Assembly (NCBI RefSeq): GCF_000715075.1
Contig: NC_134082.1
Span: 213,144,948-213,208,947, forward strand
Direction: 5' to 3'
Source of the DNA: Nicotiana tabacum
Taxonomy: Eukaryota; Streptophyta; Magnoliopsida; Solanales; Solanaceae
Length of the DNA stretch: 64,000 nucleotides
Both the position numbers and the translations under genes were made by a program. A model generated the notes under the pieces. The model ran no database searches, was not told where the DNA came from, and saw only the letters and a program-made list of their open reading frames with translations. Shown piece after piece: positions 23,403-35,716 of the stretch (position 1 is its first letter; every line of letters begins with the position of its first letter).

Positions 23403-24600
23403 ATATTTTAATTTTTGTTGTTTGTAATAGATAGTATGGTTATGTAATTGTTGTACATAAATAAAAGTTATGCTTTGATAATGATGTTTACTATAATATA
23501 TCTTATTTATGTCATTTTGAAGAATATGGATAATATTATTAGATCAACTTAAACTCTAGCAGAGTTTGCAAGAAATATACAACCACCAGAAGTAGTTTTA
23601 TTTCATATATCTCATTGTAATTAACCATAAGAAGTGGTATATATCTATGATCACCAGAAGTGATAATTTTGGCTTTCTATGGTTACAATTGAAGATAAGC
23701 TACATAAATATTCTCTATATTAAATGCACGCCTCGATTTGCTCCTGAAGCAGTAAATATTTTAAAAGAGATTGAGGCATCACAATTTGATATGATTAATG
23801 CGCATTCAGATAATTATGTTCGATTTCCTGAAGGATGAGAACTTTTGATAATATTAATCCATTCTCTAAAGTGAATGTGACAATACTAATAAGTCGGGTA
23901 AATATGAACGCGCTCTTGATGTGAATACATTACAATTCACCTCCAGAAGAGTTAATATAATTGAGAGAATATATACTCAATATTTCGTATTTTAAATTTG
24001 CTCCTGAAGAAGTAACACAATTGAAATTGCCTCCTGAAGTGGAAAAATATTATAGAGGAGTTTTCGTGTGCTTAAACAATTGTTTTACATTATTTATTTG
24101 ATTGTGATTTTCTCTCATGATACCAGAAGTGTATGAGAAATATTTGATAGTACAAAATGTATCAACAACTCCTGAAGAGCTAACTGTTTGCCTAAAGGAT
24201 ACATGACACCAGTAGTGCCCGATAAATATTAGATTGTGGATAATAAATGAAGGCTCTCGAAGAGCTTATATACAAATATGTCATTCATATTATATGATTA
24301 TGGTCAAAACATATGTTGTAGTAAACCTGAAGTTTACTAATACAAATGGCTATCATATTGAGACTACAAATGATTGGAAGATTGATAATCTTCATGTTTC
24401 CACAATCATAGGGGGTAAAATAATATGTATGTGAGAAGTTACCCGTCTTATTCTTTAATTTGTACTATATCATGTATCACAGTAAACCAGAAGTTTACTA
24501 AAGCAAAAGTTTATGCCATAGTAAACCAGAAGTTTACTAAGAGATAGCACATGACATGATAAACTTGAAGTTTTCATTTTCCATTTTTAAATGAGCTATT
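23403..24600. other. Noncoding copia spacer with recurring CC(T/A)GAAG motif
   Basis: No pol homology is visible. A short phrase, CCTGAAG or CCAGAAG followed by a purine or T, returns about sixteen times at irregular 30-80 bp spacing. Examples are near 23581, 23650, 23740, 23938, 24000, 24029, 24120, 24170, 24326, 24484 and 24524. The same core occurs in the LTR (ttcctgaagaag). Confidence 0.6.
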
Positions 24601-26442
24601 TGAGAATTCGGATAAGCATATACTAAAGAACTAGAAGATTCTTCAGGAATTCTCATGTGTTGCTTGTTCTCATAATGAATTGATTATACCAGCTAAAGTT
24701 GGGACTAAGACCCCTGATTTTGAAATATATAAAAGGTGAATATGGGCCGTCCACCTATCATGTGAACCACTTATAGATGCATATATGAGATGATTACATG
24801 TATAATTATTGTCAACCTGCAGTTTGGCATTTGGAATTGCTTTTCTCGATTAAGAGCATAATTTTCACATTATGAAATCAAGACAGTTCATCTTGATAAT
24901 GCTGGTTTATATCCAAGTTGGTTTAGCATTGAATACCTCCTATTAGTGGCTAAACCATTGCTTATGAGAACAAAGCTTCATGTGTTGGTCTAAGATTTTC
25001 TAAATTGCATATAGCAGCACTTGTATGCATCAGATCAACAATATATGATAAGTCCTCCCTTCACAATTGGTTTAGGATCAGAAACCAAATATTTTTACTA
25101 TCTTTTATTGCATGAATCGAATTATCATGATCCTCACTTAGAAGATAATTCAAGTTGAATGCCAGAAGCATTTGTTGACCCAAAATTAAATATCATATTT
25201 CAGCTGCAAATGCTCCTATTAAAATTAAAGTCCCTGAAGGATAGAGTTTACTGTACGCATGAAGCGTGGTAGACCAATCGGTTCCAAAGGTAACAATCCT
25301 TGAAAAATAGTAGGAGCTAATGATCAAAATGAGGAGGAAATAAGCTCTAGAAGAGCCCACGACATAACATTTCATGAAACTCCCGAAAAAGTTCAGGTAC
25401 TTGAAAATAAAGAATGTGATGAGATCTCCACAAGTTATGTCGCTTTGGAACTGACACAAAATGATCGTCGACGATAAATTTAATACAGTATAGTGCACAA
25501 TATTGTAAACGATTGTGAGGATCGGACTAGCAGTCCAGACACTTGAAGATGTCATACCATTTAGATACAAGTCTTAATCTATATGACTTATTTGGCTAAA
25601 TCTATATGAAAATCCTTGAAGAATTGAAAATGCCTGAAGTATATAATTCAAAGTCTTGAGAAATGTACTCGATCAAATTGTAAAGATCTTTGTACGGTTT
25701 AAAGCAATCTGTGCGCGTGTGGTATAATCGCCTCAGTAAATATTTGCTGAAAGAAAGTTACATAAATTATGTCCATATATTTTTATAAAGAAAATGTCAT
25801 CAAAATTTGTTACACTTGCTGTTTATGTTGGTGACATAAATCTTATTGGAACTCCGGAAGAGCTCCAAGAGGGTCTTAAAAATACTTTTACATGGACAAA
25901 GTGTACCCATTAAGTACACCAATGAATATTCAATCACTTTAAGTGAATAAGGATCTGTTCCAACCTCTAGAAGAGGATGAGGAGCTCCTTGGTCCTGAAA
26001 TACTCTATCTCGGTGTAGATGGTGCACTTATTTATCTTGCTAATGCTAACAAAAGTGGTGCAGATCGTATTGGTAAAGCAGATACAAGTTATTTATCTGA
26101 TACCCATAAAGCTCGATTTCAAACCGGCAAACAGGGAGTGCATATGATTGAGATCAGTGATTCATTCGAGAAACACGTGGGTTGGAATGTGATAAAAGAC
26201 CCACAATATTATACGAAGACAATGTTTCATGCATATCCCTATTAAAGGGAGGATTTATAAAAGGAGATAGAACGAAGCACGTTTCACGAAAATTATTCTA
26301 CACACACGATCTTCAGAAAAGTGGTGACATTGATGTGCAACAAATCCGTTCAAGTGATAATCCAGCAGATTTATTCACTAAATCTTTGCCAACTTCAACT
26401 TTTGAGAAGATGGTATACAAGATTGGAATGTGGAGACTCTAA
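24601..26442 (+). pseudogene. copia pol remnants (integrase, RT, RNase H)
   Basis: Fragments in several frames are recognisable. The integrase C-terminal region holds IIPAKVGTKTPDFE. RT shows RSLYGLKQSVRVWYNRLSK (about 25690-25745) and FVTLAVYVGDINLIGTPEEL (about 25809), where the catalytic YVDD is YVGD (25824-25835). RNase H shows PTILYEDNVSCISLLKGGFI, DGDRTKHVS-like text and SSDNPADLFTKSLP (26182-26442). Many stops are present. Confidence 0.85.
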
Positions 26443-26675
26443 TATTTGAAACAAGATTTTCATCAGGGGGAGTAAAATATGTGATGCACTCTTTTTCCCT
26501 TACTAAGGTTTTTTCCCATGGGGTTTTCCTTATAAGGTTTTTAATGAGGCACCTAGCAATGCGTATTACTAAATATGTGTACTCTTTTTCCTTCACTAGT
26601 ATTTTTTCCCACGTGATTTTTCCTAGTGAGGTTTTAATGAGACACATTATCTTTTAATGAACATCCAAGGGGGAG

Positions 26676-27223
26676 TGTTATAAATATATTATATTATGGA
26701 TGTTCATTTAGTACTCCGTTGTAAATAATCTTCCTGAAGAAGCTTATCCATATGGGACTCCACCGTAAATATATTTATCTATTTAGTACTCTATTGGAAA
26801 TAAGCTTCCTGAAGAAGCTTATCACTTCGGTACCCGGTTATGGATAAACATTACCCTAGGTAGAAGATTATCCATACCGGGTATAATAAGCTTATCCATT
26901 CAGTACTCCGTTATGGATAAACATTGCTCTGGTATAGTAGCAGCTTACACAGCAGCTTGCAGTAGCAGCTTACACAGCAGCTTGCAGTAGCAGCTTACAC
27001 ATCAACTTGCAATAACAGCTTACACAGCAGCTTGCGTAGCAGCTTACACAACAACTTGTAATAGCAGCTTACACAACAGCTTGTAGTAGCAGCTTACACA
27101 ACAGCTTCTTTTCTTCTATAAATAGAAGAGATTTCAGTTCATTATGTACATCAGTTTGAATTCGAATAATAGATTAGTTTCTCTCTATACTTGTCTTTAC
27201 TTTATAGTCTTTATTTCATAACA
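26676..27223 (+). repeat. 3' LTR of the copia element
   Basis: It starts TGTTATAAATATATTATATT and ends CATAACA. It is collinear with the 5' LTR including its 25-bp minisatellite (26936-27110) and 'cttctataaatagaag'. The preceding purine tract and following TCAGT define its borders. Confidence 0.88.
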
Positions 27224-27230
27224 TCAGTGA

Positions 27231-27702
27231 ACTTTTACATTTATATCATGTGGATCATAAAATAATCCGTGCTTAAGATTCATTTTAATTCCTATACTTA
27301 TTAAAATAACTAAAATTGGCAAACAATTAGTAACAGCCGTTATGATTAATTACGTTTCTTACTTTTAAAATACAAAATAAAGCAAAGTATGGGAACCAGA
27401 TGAATTTTTTGAAGAATCGTTATTAAGAAATTTGATAATATTTGGCACCAAGTACATAGAAAAGATGGATAATTGTATTTTTAATTTAATTTATTATTTG
27501 TAAAATTGCTTTCGAAAAGTAGAAGAAATATCATTTTAGTATAATCATTTATAGAGAGCACTGCATTTTACTTTATTTTGCAGTTTAAGTAATAAACATG
27601 ATTAGATTATTGCTACCGCTACTATATTATTTTCATATAAGTATAGAAATTGATATGAACTTAGCCGATAATTATTTTATGATCCACATGGCATAAATTT
27701 AA
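27231..27702. mobile_element. MITE-like inverted-repeat element beside the copia insertion
   Basis: 'catgtggatcataaaataat' at 27245 and its inverted copy (attattttatgatccacatg) near 27671-27690 extend to about 35 bp of terminal inverted repeat. The interior is AT-rich with no coding frame. The copia target site is within a few bases of its left end. Confidence 0.55.
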
Positions 27703-27960
27703 GGATCCGTTTGGTTATAGATTATGCCAAAATAAATTTGGGTTTTATTTGGCAAACACATGTTTGGCCATAGATTTTGCCTATATTTTGACAAAATCTC
27801 AAATCCCAAAACCAGCTCAATGGGCCAAATACCTAATAATACACATTTTTTTTCCAAAATAAATTTGAGAAATATGTTTTGAAAACGTATATCCAAACAC
27901 ATTTTCTTCTTCAAACCAAATTTTATCCAAATCAGATTGTTCAAAATAAATTAGAGAATC
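27703..27960. mobile_element. Probable truncated MITE (GGATCCGTTTGG terminus)
   Basis: It begins 'ggatccgtttggttatagat' with internal 'gtttggccatagattttgcc', a form common at MITE ends. The right half is absent because the A LTR begins at 27961. The last five bases before the LTR (GAATC) would be its target duplication. Confidence 0.35.
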
Positions 27961-29766
27961 TGTAAGCACGTGATTTTTGCCCTAGATGAGAATTACTCCC
28001 AGAAAATTCAAAATAAAATGATTTTTCTTGGTGTGCAATTTTGAGTATTTTTGTGATATTTTTGGATTATTATTTGTATTTGTCTATGTTTGCTTACTTG
28101 TTAAATTAATAAAAAATACAAAAAATATGTCGCATTTCGCATGTAGGATTTAATTCTACAATTGTTAGTAATTAAATTAGTTTTACAAAAAATTAAAAAT
28201 TACAAAAATAGGCATCTTTTGCATTTTTAGCATTTAATGTCCAAATGAACAATTTTATGCTTAATTATTACTTAATTGTGCGTTAATTGTTATTGGGAGT
28301 TAATTTGCGCTTTTATAACTTAATTTAGTTTTTAATAATAATTTAAGTATTTTTATAATTTAGTTTTAGAAAATAAAAGAAGAAAAGAGAACAAAAATAC
28401 AAAAGAAAATCGAATTGGGCCACTTCTTCAATTGTAAGCCAAAGGCCCAAAAAATTGCCCAATCTTCTCCATGACCCAGTCCACTTCAGACCGGGTCGAC
28501 CCGGTCCGCCCCATTAACCCAATACCCAACCCCTTTCTTCATTTTTTGGTCTAAACACAAAAACAAAACAAAGAATAACAAAACAAAAAACCCTAACACT
28601 AACATCCGCCTCCCCCCTCCATCTCCTTCTTCTCCAAAACCTTCAACCCAAGATAACCATGGCTGCCTCCCATGGCGTCGTCCAGTCCTTCGACCAAACA
28701 GTCCCCTCCCTCGTCGTCGTTGTCCGTCGTCAACACCACCCTAAACAACGACCATGGACGCCTGAACCGCCGGACCCCCGTCACTGCCCTCGTCGTCCAG
28801 CCCATTCCGCCATGGATGAGCGTCGACCAGCTGCTTCCGTCGAGCAACTTGAGGCCAAAACAAGCCTCAGCTGCTGCTGTTCTTCTTCGTCTTCTTCAGC
28901 TTGAGCGTCGCCATGGAAGCTGTCTCCGAGCTGCTGCTTCTGCTTCACGTCCATGGCGTCCAAACGTGCTGCTGCTGCTTCCCGTTCCACCTTCTTCTTC
29001 ACTTCCGGCTGCTGCTACTTCTGTTTCAACCTCGCCGTCCAGCTGCTGCCTCATCGAACAACCATGGCCAGTCTCCATCGTTGCTTCTTCTGCCTTCATT
29101 TTCTTCGCAAACGAACCAGCTGCTTCCGTTCATCACTTCTCTTTCATTCCAGCTGCTTCCGTTCATCACTTCTCCTTCGTTCCAGCTGTTGTATCTTCAG
29201 ACGAGCTGCTCGGTTGAGTTTTAGTCGAGGTCGTCGAGCGTCGTTTTGAGTTCATCAAAGTTTACAAGGAAGGTGAGTTCGTCGTTGAGTTCGTCGTCGA
29301 ATCCGGACAGATTCATTCCCATTCGAGGTTCGTCAAAACAGTCCGTACATATTTCATTTCGATCCGGTTAGTAGTTTTTGAGTTTTATTTTGTCCGTATT
29401 TTGCTTTAATATTTTCGAATCTAAAATCGGAAAATGTTTGTTTTGTTTATCGTTTGAATTAATTTTTAGTTCATGTTCATGTGTTGTTTGTTAAATTAAT
29501 TTTTCAGATTTCAAATGAAAGATTAATCAGTTATTTTTCATGTTTATTTCATGTTTGTATTGTTGTTTAAGTGAATATTTGTTAGTGTAATGTTTGTTAG
29601 ATTCAAATTGAAATTTAATTGGTTAGTTCTTCAATTTGTTTCATGTTGTTATGTATTTTCCAGAAATTATTAATGTTGTTTGAGTCATGTGAATCCGTCA
29701 TGTTTGTTGTTAAAAATAGATTTAGTTCATGTTCATCTTTGTTTGAAGTTCATGTTTAAATCCAGT
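27961..29766 (+). repeat. LTR-A copy 1, first part
   Basis: It starts TGTAAGCACGTGATTTTTGC. It matches 59701-61505 nearly base for base and the complement of 55995-57800. It is interrupted at 29766 by element B, with CCAGT duplicated. It contains an AT-rich head, then a GC-rich stretch (28600-29220). The joined LTR with 46613-48782 is 3976 bp. Confidence 0.92.
28672..29217 (+). other. 181-codon open frame inside LTR-A, probably not a gene
   Basis: The frame starts MASSSPSTKQSPPSS and is serine-, leucine- and proline-rich. It is intact in LTR-A copies 1 and 3 but split by one extra C in the inverted copy. Composition follows GCT/CTG/TTC triplets. It lies upstream of the LTR TATA box. I see no domain and take it as a composition artefact. 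Confidence 0.4.
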
Positions 29767-32690
29767 TGTAAGCACGTGATTTTTGACCCTCCCCGAGAAT
29801 TTTCACATTTTTAGTGTGAATATGTGAAATTGGGTCTAGTATAGCTATTTTAACTATTTTTACTTTATTTCGTTGCAAAAAGAAAAATTTCAAAAAATAT
29901 ATATATAAATTTTAGTTTATGTATCTCTCATAAACTTGAAAAATACAAAAATTGCACTTTATTTTTGTACTTTATATAATTTCGAAAATTACAAAAAAAA
30001 ATAGTTTTATTAATATTCTATAGTCATTTTTAACTTTGAAAAATACAAAAATATTATCTCATATTTTATCTTAATATTTAAAAACGAAAATTACAAAAAA
30101 TATAGTTTTATTAATATTTTGTAGCTATTTTAAATCTTGGAAAATATTCAAAAAGATATAGTTTTGTTTAAATACTAGTCTTATTTTTGGTAGTTATTTT
30201 GCTTACATAGGACTAGTTAAGCAACGTGTTCCTATTTCTCGGGTCCTGGCAAAAGAATAATCTTCGGGTTTAAACTACCCGGTTTTAGGCCTAATTTTCG
30301 GACCGAGCCCATAATAAACCGTGTCCAGGACACGTGGGGAACCCCAATACGCGTGGGGGACATATGCCTTGAACCCCACCACGCGTGGGGCTCATTTTTT
30401 GAGGGCAAAACATTACAAATACACGAACAAAACATGAAAGGGAGGGGGATTTTGGGAATTGAAAAAAACGGACTTTGAAAATTTGGTTTTGGAAGATACT
30501 GTTCATCTTCTTCTTTGAGAAGAAGAGAAACGAAACCCTACCCCGTGACCCCAACCCAGTTTTCGACCACCGGACTTCCCTCCATTACCAAGCAGACCCC
30601 TCCTCCTCCCAAGCTTCCCACCGAGTAACCAGCCCCCCTCCCCCTCGTCGTCAGTTCCCAACGACAACCAAACACCATAACCACCATCCAAACAACCAGT
30701 TCCCCGAGCTCCCCCACGCACCATCACCCATCACAGAACCAACCCAAACAACCAGCTCCATCCTGCCCAATACCAACAAACCATCACCTTCCTCCTCCGT
30801 TAAACCCACCATGAACGACCACTAAGCTCCTTCATACCTTCCGGGACCCCGTCACCTTCCCCGGCATCCCCCCCAGCGTCCAAACCCAAAGACCACCCCG
30901 TCACCAACCTCCTCCTCCCAAACACCACTCCGACGCCATAACCACCACCCCTCACGTCCAAAAACCCACGACGACCTCCCCAGCGTCCAAAACTACAGCC
31001 CAGTCCGTCGTCCAACCACCCCTATCGTCAACTGCCCAAACGACCCCTCCAACTGCAGCTTCACGTACACAGGTGTCGCGCCGAAAAAATACAGCAGCAA
31101 CCAAACAATCCCTGGTCGTTGACAGTTGTGGGTCCGAGCTTTCTGTTCGTCGAGGTCCGGTACGTTGAGGTCCGGTACGTCGAGTTTGTTGTCCGAGGTT
31201 TCGTCGCGGGTCCAACGCATCGGACGATAATATCAAGTAGGTCATCTCTGTCCATGTCCTTCATATTTGTTGTTTAGCAATATGTACATGCGTTTGTTGA
31301 AATACAATCCTAGTTCATGCGGATAGTACGCGACATTATATACATGGTGATTGCAAATTGCTATATTTGATAATTAACCCCGTATGGTATTGAAATTCGG
31401 CCGTGAATGTCTTTCCCGTTGTTTCGTTATTTTAAGTAGCTATTTGACATTTTGTTTCTTCATGTTTAAATTGTTGTTATCCAAATATTTGTCGTAATAG
31501 AGGTTTGCACATATTCTGAAATGTGTTAATTATTTAGTTTGTCTTAATAGTTGTTTATACATGTGGTAGTAAATGTTGAAATTATAGTAGCAATTTTAAT
31601 TCCGCGGAAAAATGCTCGCTTCATCAAATGGGTTCAATCTATAATCTATGATCTCGCGAAGAAGAAAAAAAAACATAGTTATTTTAGCCTTGTCCTATTT
31701 CTAAAAAGAGAAAATAAATAAATAAATAAAATGAGACGAGCCTCGCCAAAGAATACAAGCTGCGGGGCCCTCTAAATGTATATATTAAATACTTAGATTC
31801 CGGGACGGGCCGTTTAGCAAATTTCACGGCCCTACCCAAAATAATAATGCGCTAGTTGCTTTAGGCGCGCCTTTAATAATGTTATCTCCCTAAACTCGGG
31901 TGCACATTTATGTGACCCAAATCCAAATCTCAACGGAGTCGAAATATGTCTCTAGTCACGGGCGCATTGATTGTGGCGTGGCCTGAGATGCATTTCCATG
32001 ACGTTGCAAATTCTTAAAAAAAAAAATAATAACAATGAGATGAGCCTCGCCGAATAAAAATACAAATTGCGGGGCCCTCAGTAAATACCTGTTTAAAATT
32101 ACTTAGAATTCAGGAGGGTTGTTTAGCGAATTTCACGGCCTCCGCAAAAATAATAATGCGCTAGTTGCTTTAGGCGCGCCTTTAATAATTTAATTTTCTT
32201 AAACTCAGGTGCGCATTTCATGCGACCCAAATCCAAATTCTAAAACATCAAATAAAATATGTTTCGGATTGTGGGTGCATTTCATGTGACACAGTCCAAA
32301 GATATATTTTTAAGCGATGTTCACATTTCTTAATAATAATAATTAATAAAGCGGTTAAAAGATAAAATTTGCACATGGTTCATAATTGTATTAAAAATCA
32401 GATAAATAAGCCGAATATAACAGTTGAGCGACCGTGCTAGAACCACGGAACTCGGGAATGCCTAACACCTTCTCCCGGGTTAACAGAATTCCTTATCCGG
32501 ATTTCTGGTACGCAGACTGTAATATAGAGTCATTCTTTTCCTCGATTCGGGATTAAAATTGGTGACTTGGGACACCCTAAATCTCCCAAGTGGCGACTCT
32601 GAAATAATTAAATCAATCCCGTTTCGACTGTCCTTTAATTGGAAAAAACTCCCTACGCACCTCGCGGTGCCGGAAAAAGGAGGTGCGACA
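29767..32690 (+). repeat. 5' LTR of element B
   Basis: It starts TGTAAGCACGTGATTTTTGA and ends GGAGGTGCGACA. The first 18 bases and the last ~700 bp resemble LTR-A, while the middle is different. It contains a C-rich stretch (30540-31030) whose open frames on both strands show no domain. Confidence 0.9.
32423..32610 (+). other. Structured R-U5-like domain with PBS-like 11-mer (LTR-B 5')
   Basis: Stems visible by eye: CCGTG/CACGG, CTCGGGA/TCCCGGG (one G-T), GACT/AGTC and ACTTGGGA/TCCCAAGT. The last is followed directly by TGGCGACTCTG (32591-32601), which repeats the first 11 bases of the PBS 104 nt downstream. The same layout is in all LTR-A copies. Confidence 0.65.
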
Positions 32691-32694
32691 GCTC

Positions 32695-32711
32695 TGGCGA
32701 CTCTGTTGGGG
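32695..32711 (+). other. Primer-binding site of element B
   Basis: TGGCGACTCTGTTGGGG lies four bases after the LTR end. It differs from the A-family PBS by one base (T for C at position 12). I recall this PBS type as complementary to tRNA-Arg in Ogre-group elements; the tRNA match was not checked. Confidence 0.75.
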
Positions 32712-34290
32712 ACTTAACCCAGAACCAGTGGTTCAGGGTTAGAATTCGAGCTTAAAATAATTGTTATTATTTGGCTTTATTTATTATCTGATTTTTACAT
32801 GTTTGAGCCTAATGTGCTAAATGCTGCTTTTACTGCTTTGATATTACGTGAACTGTATATAAACTGTGCCGAAACCCCTATACTTTCTGAGTCTTCTAAA
32901 TCATGAAGAAGGGCATACTTCGTATGACTTCTTTTCTGTATAGTGTCAAATCCCAATTTAGAACGAGGTTCGGATAAGTTGCTAAGCCGGTGAAGCTTCT
33001 GTATTCCCGGTACGCTGCCCCCCCGGCTCGAGCTGTCCGCTCGGGTAAGCCAGGTCTAGAACAAACACCCAGGTTCTGAACCTAGTATAACAAAGCCACA
33101 TGCCGGATCCCTAGTAGGAACGTTTATTTGCATCATGTGCATTTGACTTAGGGGACTCAACACAGGGGTTGGGTCCGTCTAGGACAAGCAACCTGAAAAT
33201 AATAGACAATCTTTCGGCATCCTATGTGCTACATGTTGTATTTAGTCAAGGGCGTATGGGTCATTGGGTCATTTCCAGCATGATGTTATTTTAATCAAAG
33301 CATGGGGAACATTTGTGGAATCCAAGAAGCCTTGGAATTCCCTATGTCCCCCACGCTTGCTTTTTGGGAAAACACATGGGGAACATTTGTGGAATCCAAG
33401 AAGTCTTGGAATTCCCATATGTCCCCCACGCTTCATATGTTGGGAAAAGCGCATGGGGGCATTTGCGGAATCCAAGAAGTCTTGGAAATCGTTATGTCTC
33501 CCATGCCACATTTTTGAAAGAAATAATAAATAATAAAAAAAAAATTACAAATAAAACAAAGCATGAAAATTCAGAAAGATTTTGTATGTTTTCATTATTT
33601 TTCACAGATTAAAAATAAATCGTGAAAAAAGAGGAGAAAATAACAGCATAGCAGTCCGAGTAGAGTCGAAACTCTGCCGAAATTTTAAAAATGAAAAATG
33701 TCTTGTTAGTTTGTTATATTAAAAGCAAAGGAAAAATAAAAAAAATCACCATTGTTCTGTCTGTTTTTAAAAAAAAAAATATTAAAGAAAATAGTTTGTT
33801 TTGCCATTAAATGAAAATGAAAAAGAGTTTGTTTTTTTTTTTTAAAAAAAATGTTTTATTTTATTTTATTTTGTTTGTCTATGAAAATGCCAGAAATAAA
33901 AAATAAAAAGAGTTTTATTATTTGTTCCAAAAATAGGTATATATATAATCCAAAAAAAGAAATTTCAAAAGAAAGTTCAAGATTCAAAAAGATAAAATAG
34001 ATAAATATAAAATCCGAAAATATTTTGATTCTTCTTTAGAAAATTCAAAATTCAAAAAAAAAAACATTTTAGAAGCATTTCTTATATTGAAGGTAAAATT
34101 CAAAAATATTTTCTTCTTTTCTTTAGAATAAAAAAAAACGAAAATTCAAAAAATATTAGTCTTTCTTTTAAAAAGAAAATCAATCAAAAATAATATTTCC
34201 TCGCTTCTTTTAAAGTAGTTCTTTTAAACGAAAATTCAAAAGGGGTTAGTTCATCTGCTTATTATTATTTGCCTACTTATTCTTATTTGA
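32712..34290 (+). other. Noncoding leader of element B
   Basis: This is AT-rich leader with stops in all frames. It includes a 75-bp three-copy repeat (33301-33520) and many A-rich runs (33530-34230). The first 300 bases correspond, with divergence, to the sequence after the A PBS at 63698 and its inverted copy at 53500-53800. Confidence 0.6.
33301..33520. repeat. Three-copy ~75 bp tandem repeat in the B leader
   Basis: Units begin CATGGGG at 33301, 33374 and 33452 and share 'ggaatccaagaagtcttgga', then 'tatgtcccccacgc'. The inner segment 'ccaagaagtcttgg' is itself a palindrome-like hairpin. Open frames here are repeat artefacts. Confidence 0.85.
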
Positions 34291-34350
34291 CCGAACTACG
34301 CGGGTTTGATTCTCACCGGATGTGAGATACGTAGGCAACCCTCATCGGGT
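34291..34350 (+). other. Hairpin module 1
   Basis: Stems: CCGA (34291-34294) with TCGG (34345-34348); CTACG (34296-34300) with CGTAG (34330-34334); inner TCTCAC (34311-34316) with GTGAGA (34322-34327). It is followed by an A17 run. Confidence 0.75.
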
Positions 34351-34535
34351 CCAACCCCACCTTCTCAAAAAAAAAAAAAAAAGAAGAAGAAGGAATGTTT
34401 TATGTTTTTCGTTAATTCGTTTGTTTGTTATAAATGAAAATAATAGAATAATAGTCTATTTGATTGTTGTGAAAATAATAATAATAAAAAAAAATATAGA
34501 GATGGAAAAGGGTCTTCTCAAAAATAGCTTATTCG

Positions 34536-34595
34536 CCCGAACTACGCGGGTTTGATTCTCACCGGATGTGAGATACGTAGGCAACCCTCATCGGG
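34536..34595 (+). other. Hairpin module 2
   Basis: Same sequence as module 1 with one extra outer pair: CCCGA/TCGGG, CTACG/CGTAG, TCTCAC/GTGAGA. An A-rich tract follows. Confidence 0.75.
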
Positions 34596-34679
34596 TCCAA
34601 CCCCACCTTTTGCTAAAAAAGCAAAAAAAAAACAAATAATAATAATATAAAAAAAAAATACATGTCAAATTTTAGTTTT

Positions 34680-35100
34680 GTCATAAAGAAGTCGGGTGAC
34701 GCTGTTTTATCAAGACATAGCCGAATGTTCCCGAAAGGGACGCTGGAAGGCTGGTTTTGTATAAACAGCCACTTTTGGGTTATTTTTAAGACTTGGTCCA
34801 GTTGACCCCCACGGCCTAAAAATCTTCGTCCCCGAGACGTTGAAAGGCCGTGTTTGCAATATTGAGTTTTCTAATTTGAAAAAAAAATGATAAAAAGAGT
34901 CATAAATAAGTCAGGTGTTTGTTTTGTCATAAATAGCCGAATGTTCCCGAAAGGGACGCCGGAAGGCTGACTTTGCATAAATAGCCACCTTTGGGTCATT
35001 TTGAGATATGGACCCACACAGCCTTAAGAAAGCTTCGTCTCCGAGACGCTGAAGGGCCGTGTTTTGCAACACCAAGTTTTTATCATAATTTGAAAAAAAA
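34680..35100. repeat. Two-copy ~206 bp repeat in element B
   Basis: Both units contain 'agccgaatgttcccgaaagg' (34721, 34927) and 'cgtc(c/t)ccgagacg', each able to form a small hairpin (TCCC-GAA-GGGA; CGTC...GACG). The inverted A interior has three copies (about 52130-52780). Confidence 0.8.
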
Positions 35101-35537
35101 AACAAAGAGTCAACGGTCGGGTGAACGCCGTTTGGATGTTCAGTCAAAAAATATATGAAAAAAATAAAATAAGCCGAGCCAGTTTCGGCCGCGTCTTAAA
35201 CCGTTCTTGCCGAAATAGCCTTAGAGTATCTTTCAGTTGTCGAAAGGCTATTTTCGTAAAAGAATGGACAAGTTTGTAAAGTGTCAAAATAATCCTCCCC
35301 GGCCTCAAAATTCATGTAAAATTTGGAAGGGGCCACATTTGCAAAAATAACCATTTAGTTGCATTTGTCGAACAGAGAAAGGGAGCTGGAATTTTGTTTT
35401 TTTTCTGCCAATCTTTTGATTAGAACATGCAGTTTGTTTGATTTTCAAGTTTGCGGGTCATCTTTAAATCTTTGAAGCCCAGTTTGTTTTAGTATGAAAA
35501 TCGAAAAATTGTTTGTTATTGTTTATCTCTTATTGGC

Positions 35538-35600
35538 ACGAACTACGCAAGGTCTGATTCATGCGGGGTCATGATACGTAGGCAATCTCCATAAGATTCG
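35538..35600 (+). other. Hairpin module 3
   Basis: Stems: CGAA/TTCG outer, CTACG/CGTAG, and inner TCATG (35559-35563)/CATGA (35570-35574). The inner stem sequence differs from modules 1-2 but still pairs. It is followed by a purine tract. Confidence 0.72.
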
Positions 35601-35716
35601 ACCACAACAAAAGAAAAAAGAATGAAAAAAAGAGAATGAAAAAAAAAGAATGAAAAAAAACGAAATGAAAAATGAAAAGAAAAATAATGAAAAAAAAAGA
35701 AAAAAAAAAGAAAAGT
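35601..35716. repeat. Purine (A/G) tract
   Basis: Nearly pure A with G, repeating 'gaatgaaaaaaa'. It directly follows hairpin module 3. Confidence 0.85.

Larger units (their letters stand above)
21747..27223 (+). mobile_element. Ty1/copia LTR retrotransposon, decayed but with intact ends
   Basis: The LTRs at 21747-22315 and 26676-27223 flank gag and pol remnants. The target duplication TCAGT is at 21742-21746 and 27224-27228. A purine tract (ccaagggggag) abuts the 3' LTR, and two diverged copies of 'ctttttccc..ta..ttttttccca' lie just before it. gag has a frameshift and a stop. Protease and most of integrase are missing or unrecognisable. RT carries YVGD in place of YVDD. The order of the remnants, with RNase H last, fits Ty1/copia. 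Confidence 0.9.

Noticed and set aside
30475..31264. Proline-rich and arginine-rich open frames in LTR-B
   Set aside because: Present on both strands of a C-rich LTR segment in both LTRs, no domain, several overlapping frames.
34291..34350. Hairpin modules as tRNA genes
   Set aside because: No acceptor stem, anticodon arm or CCA-like end; only a weak B-box-like TTTGATTC core.
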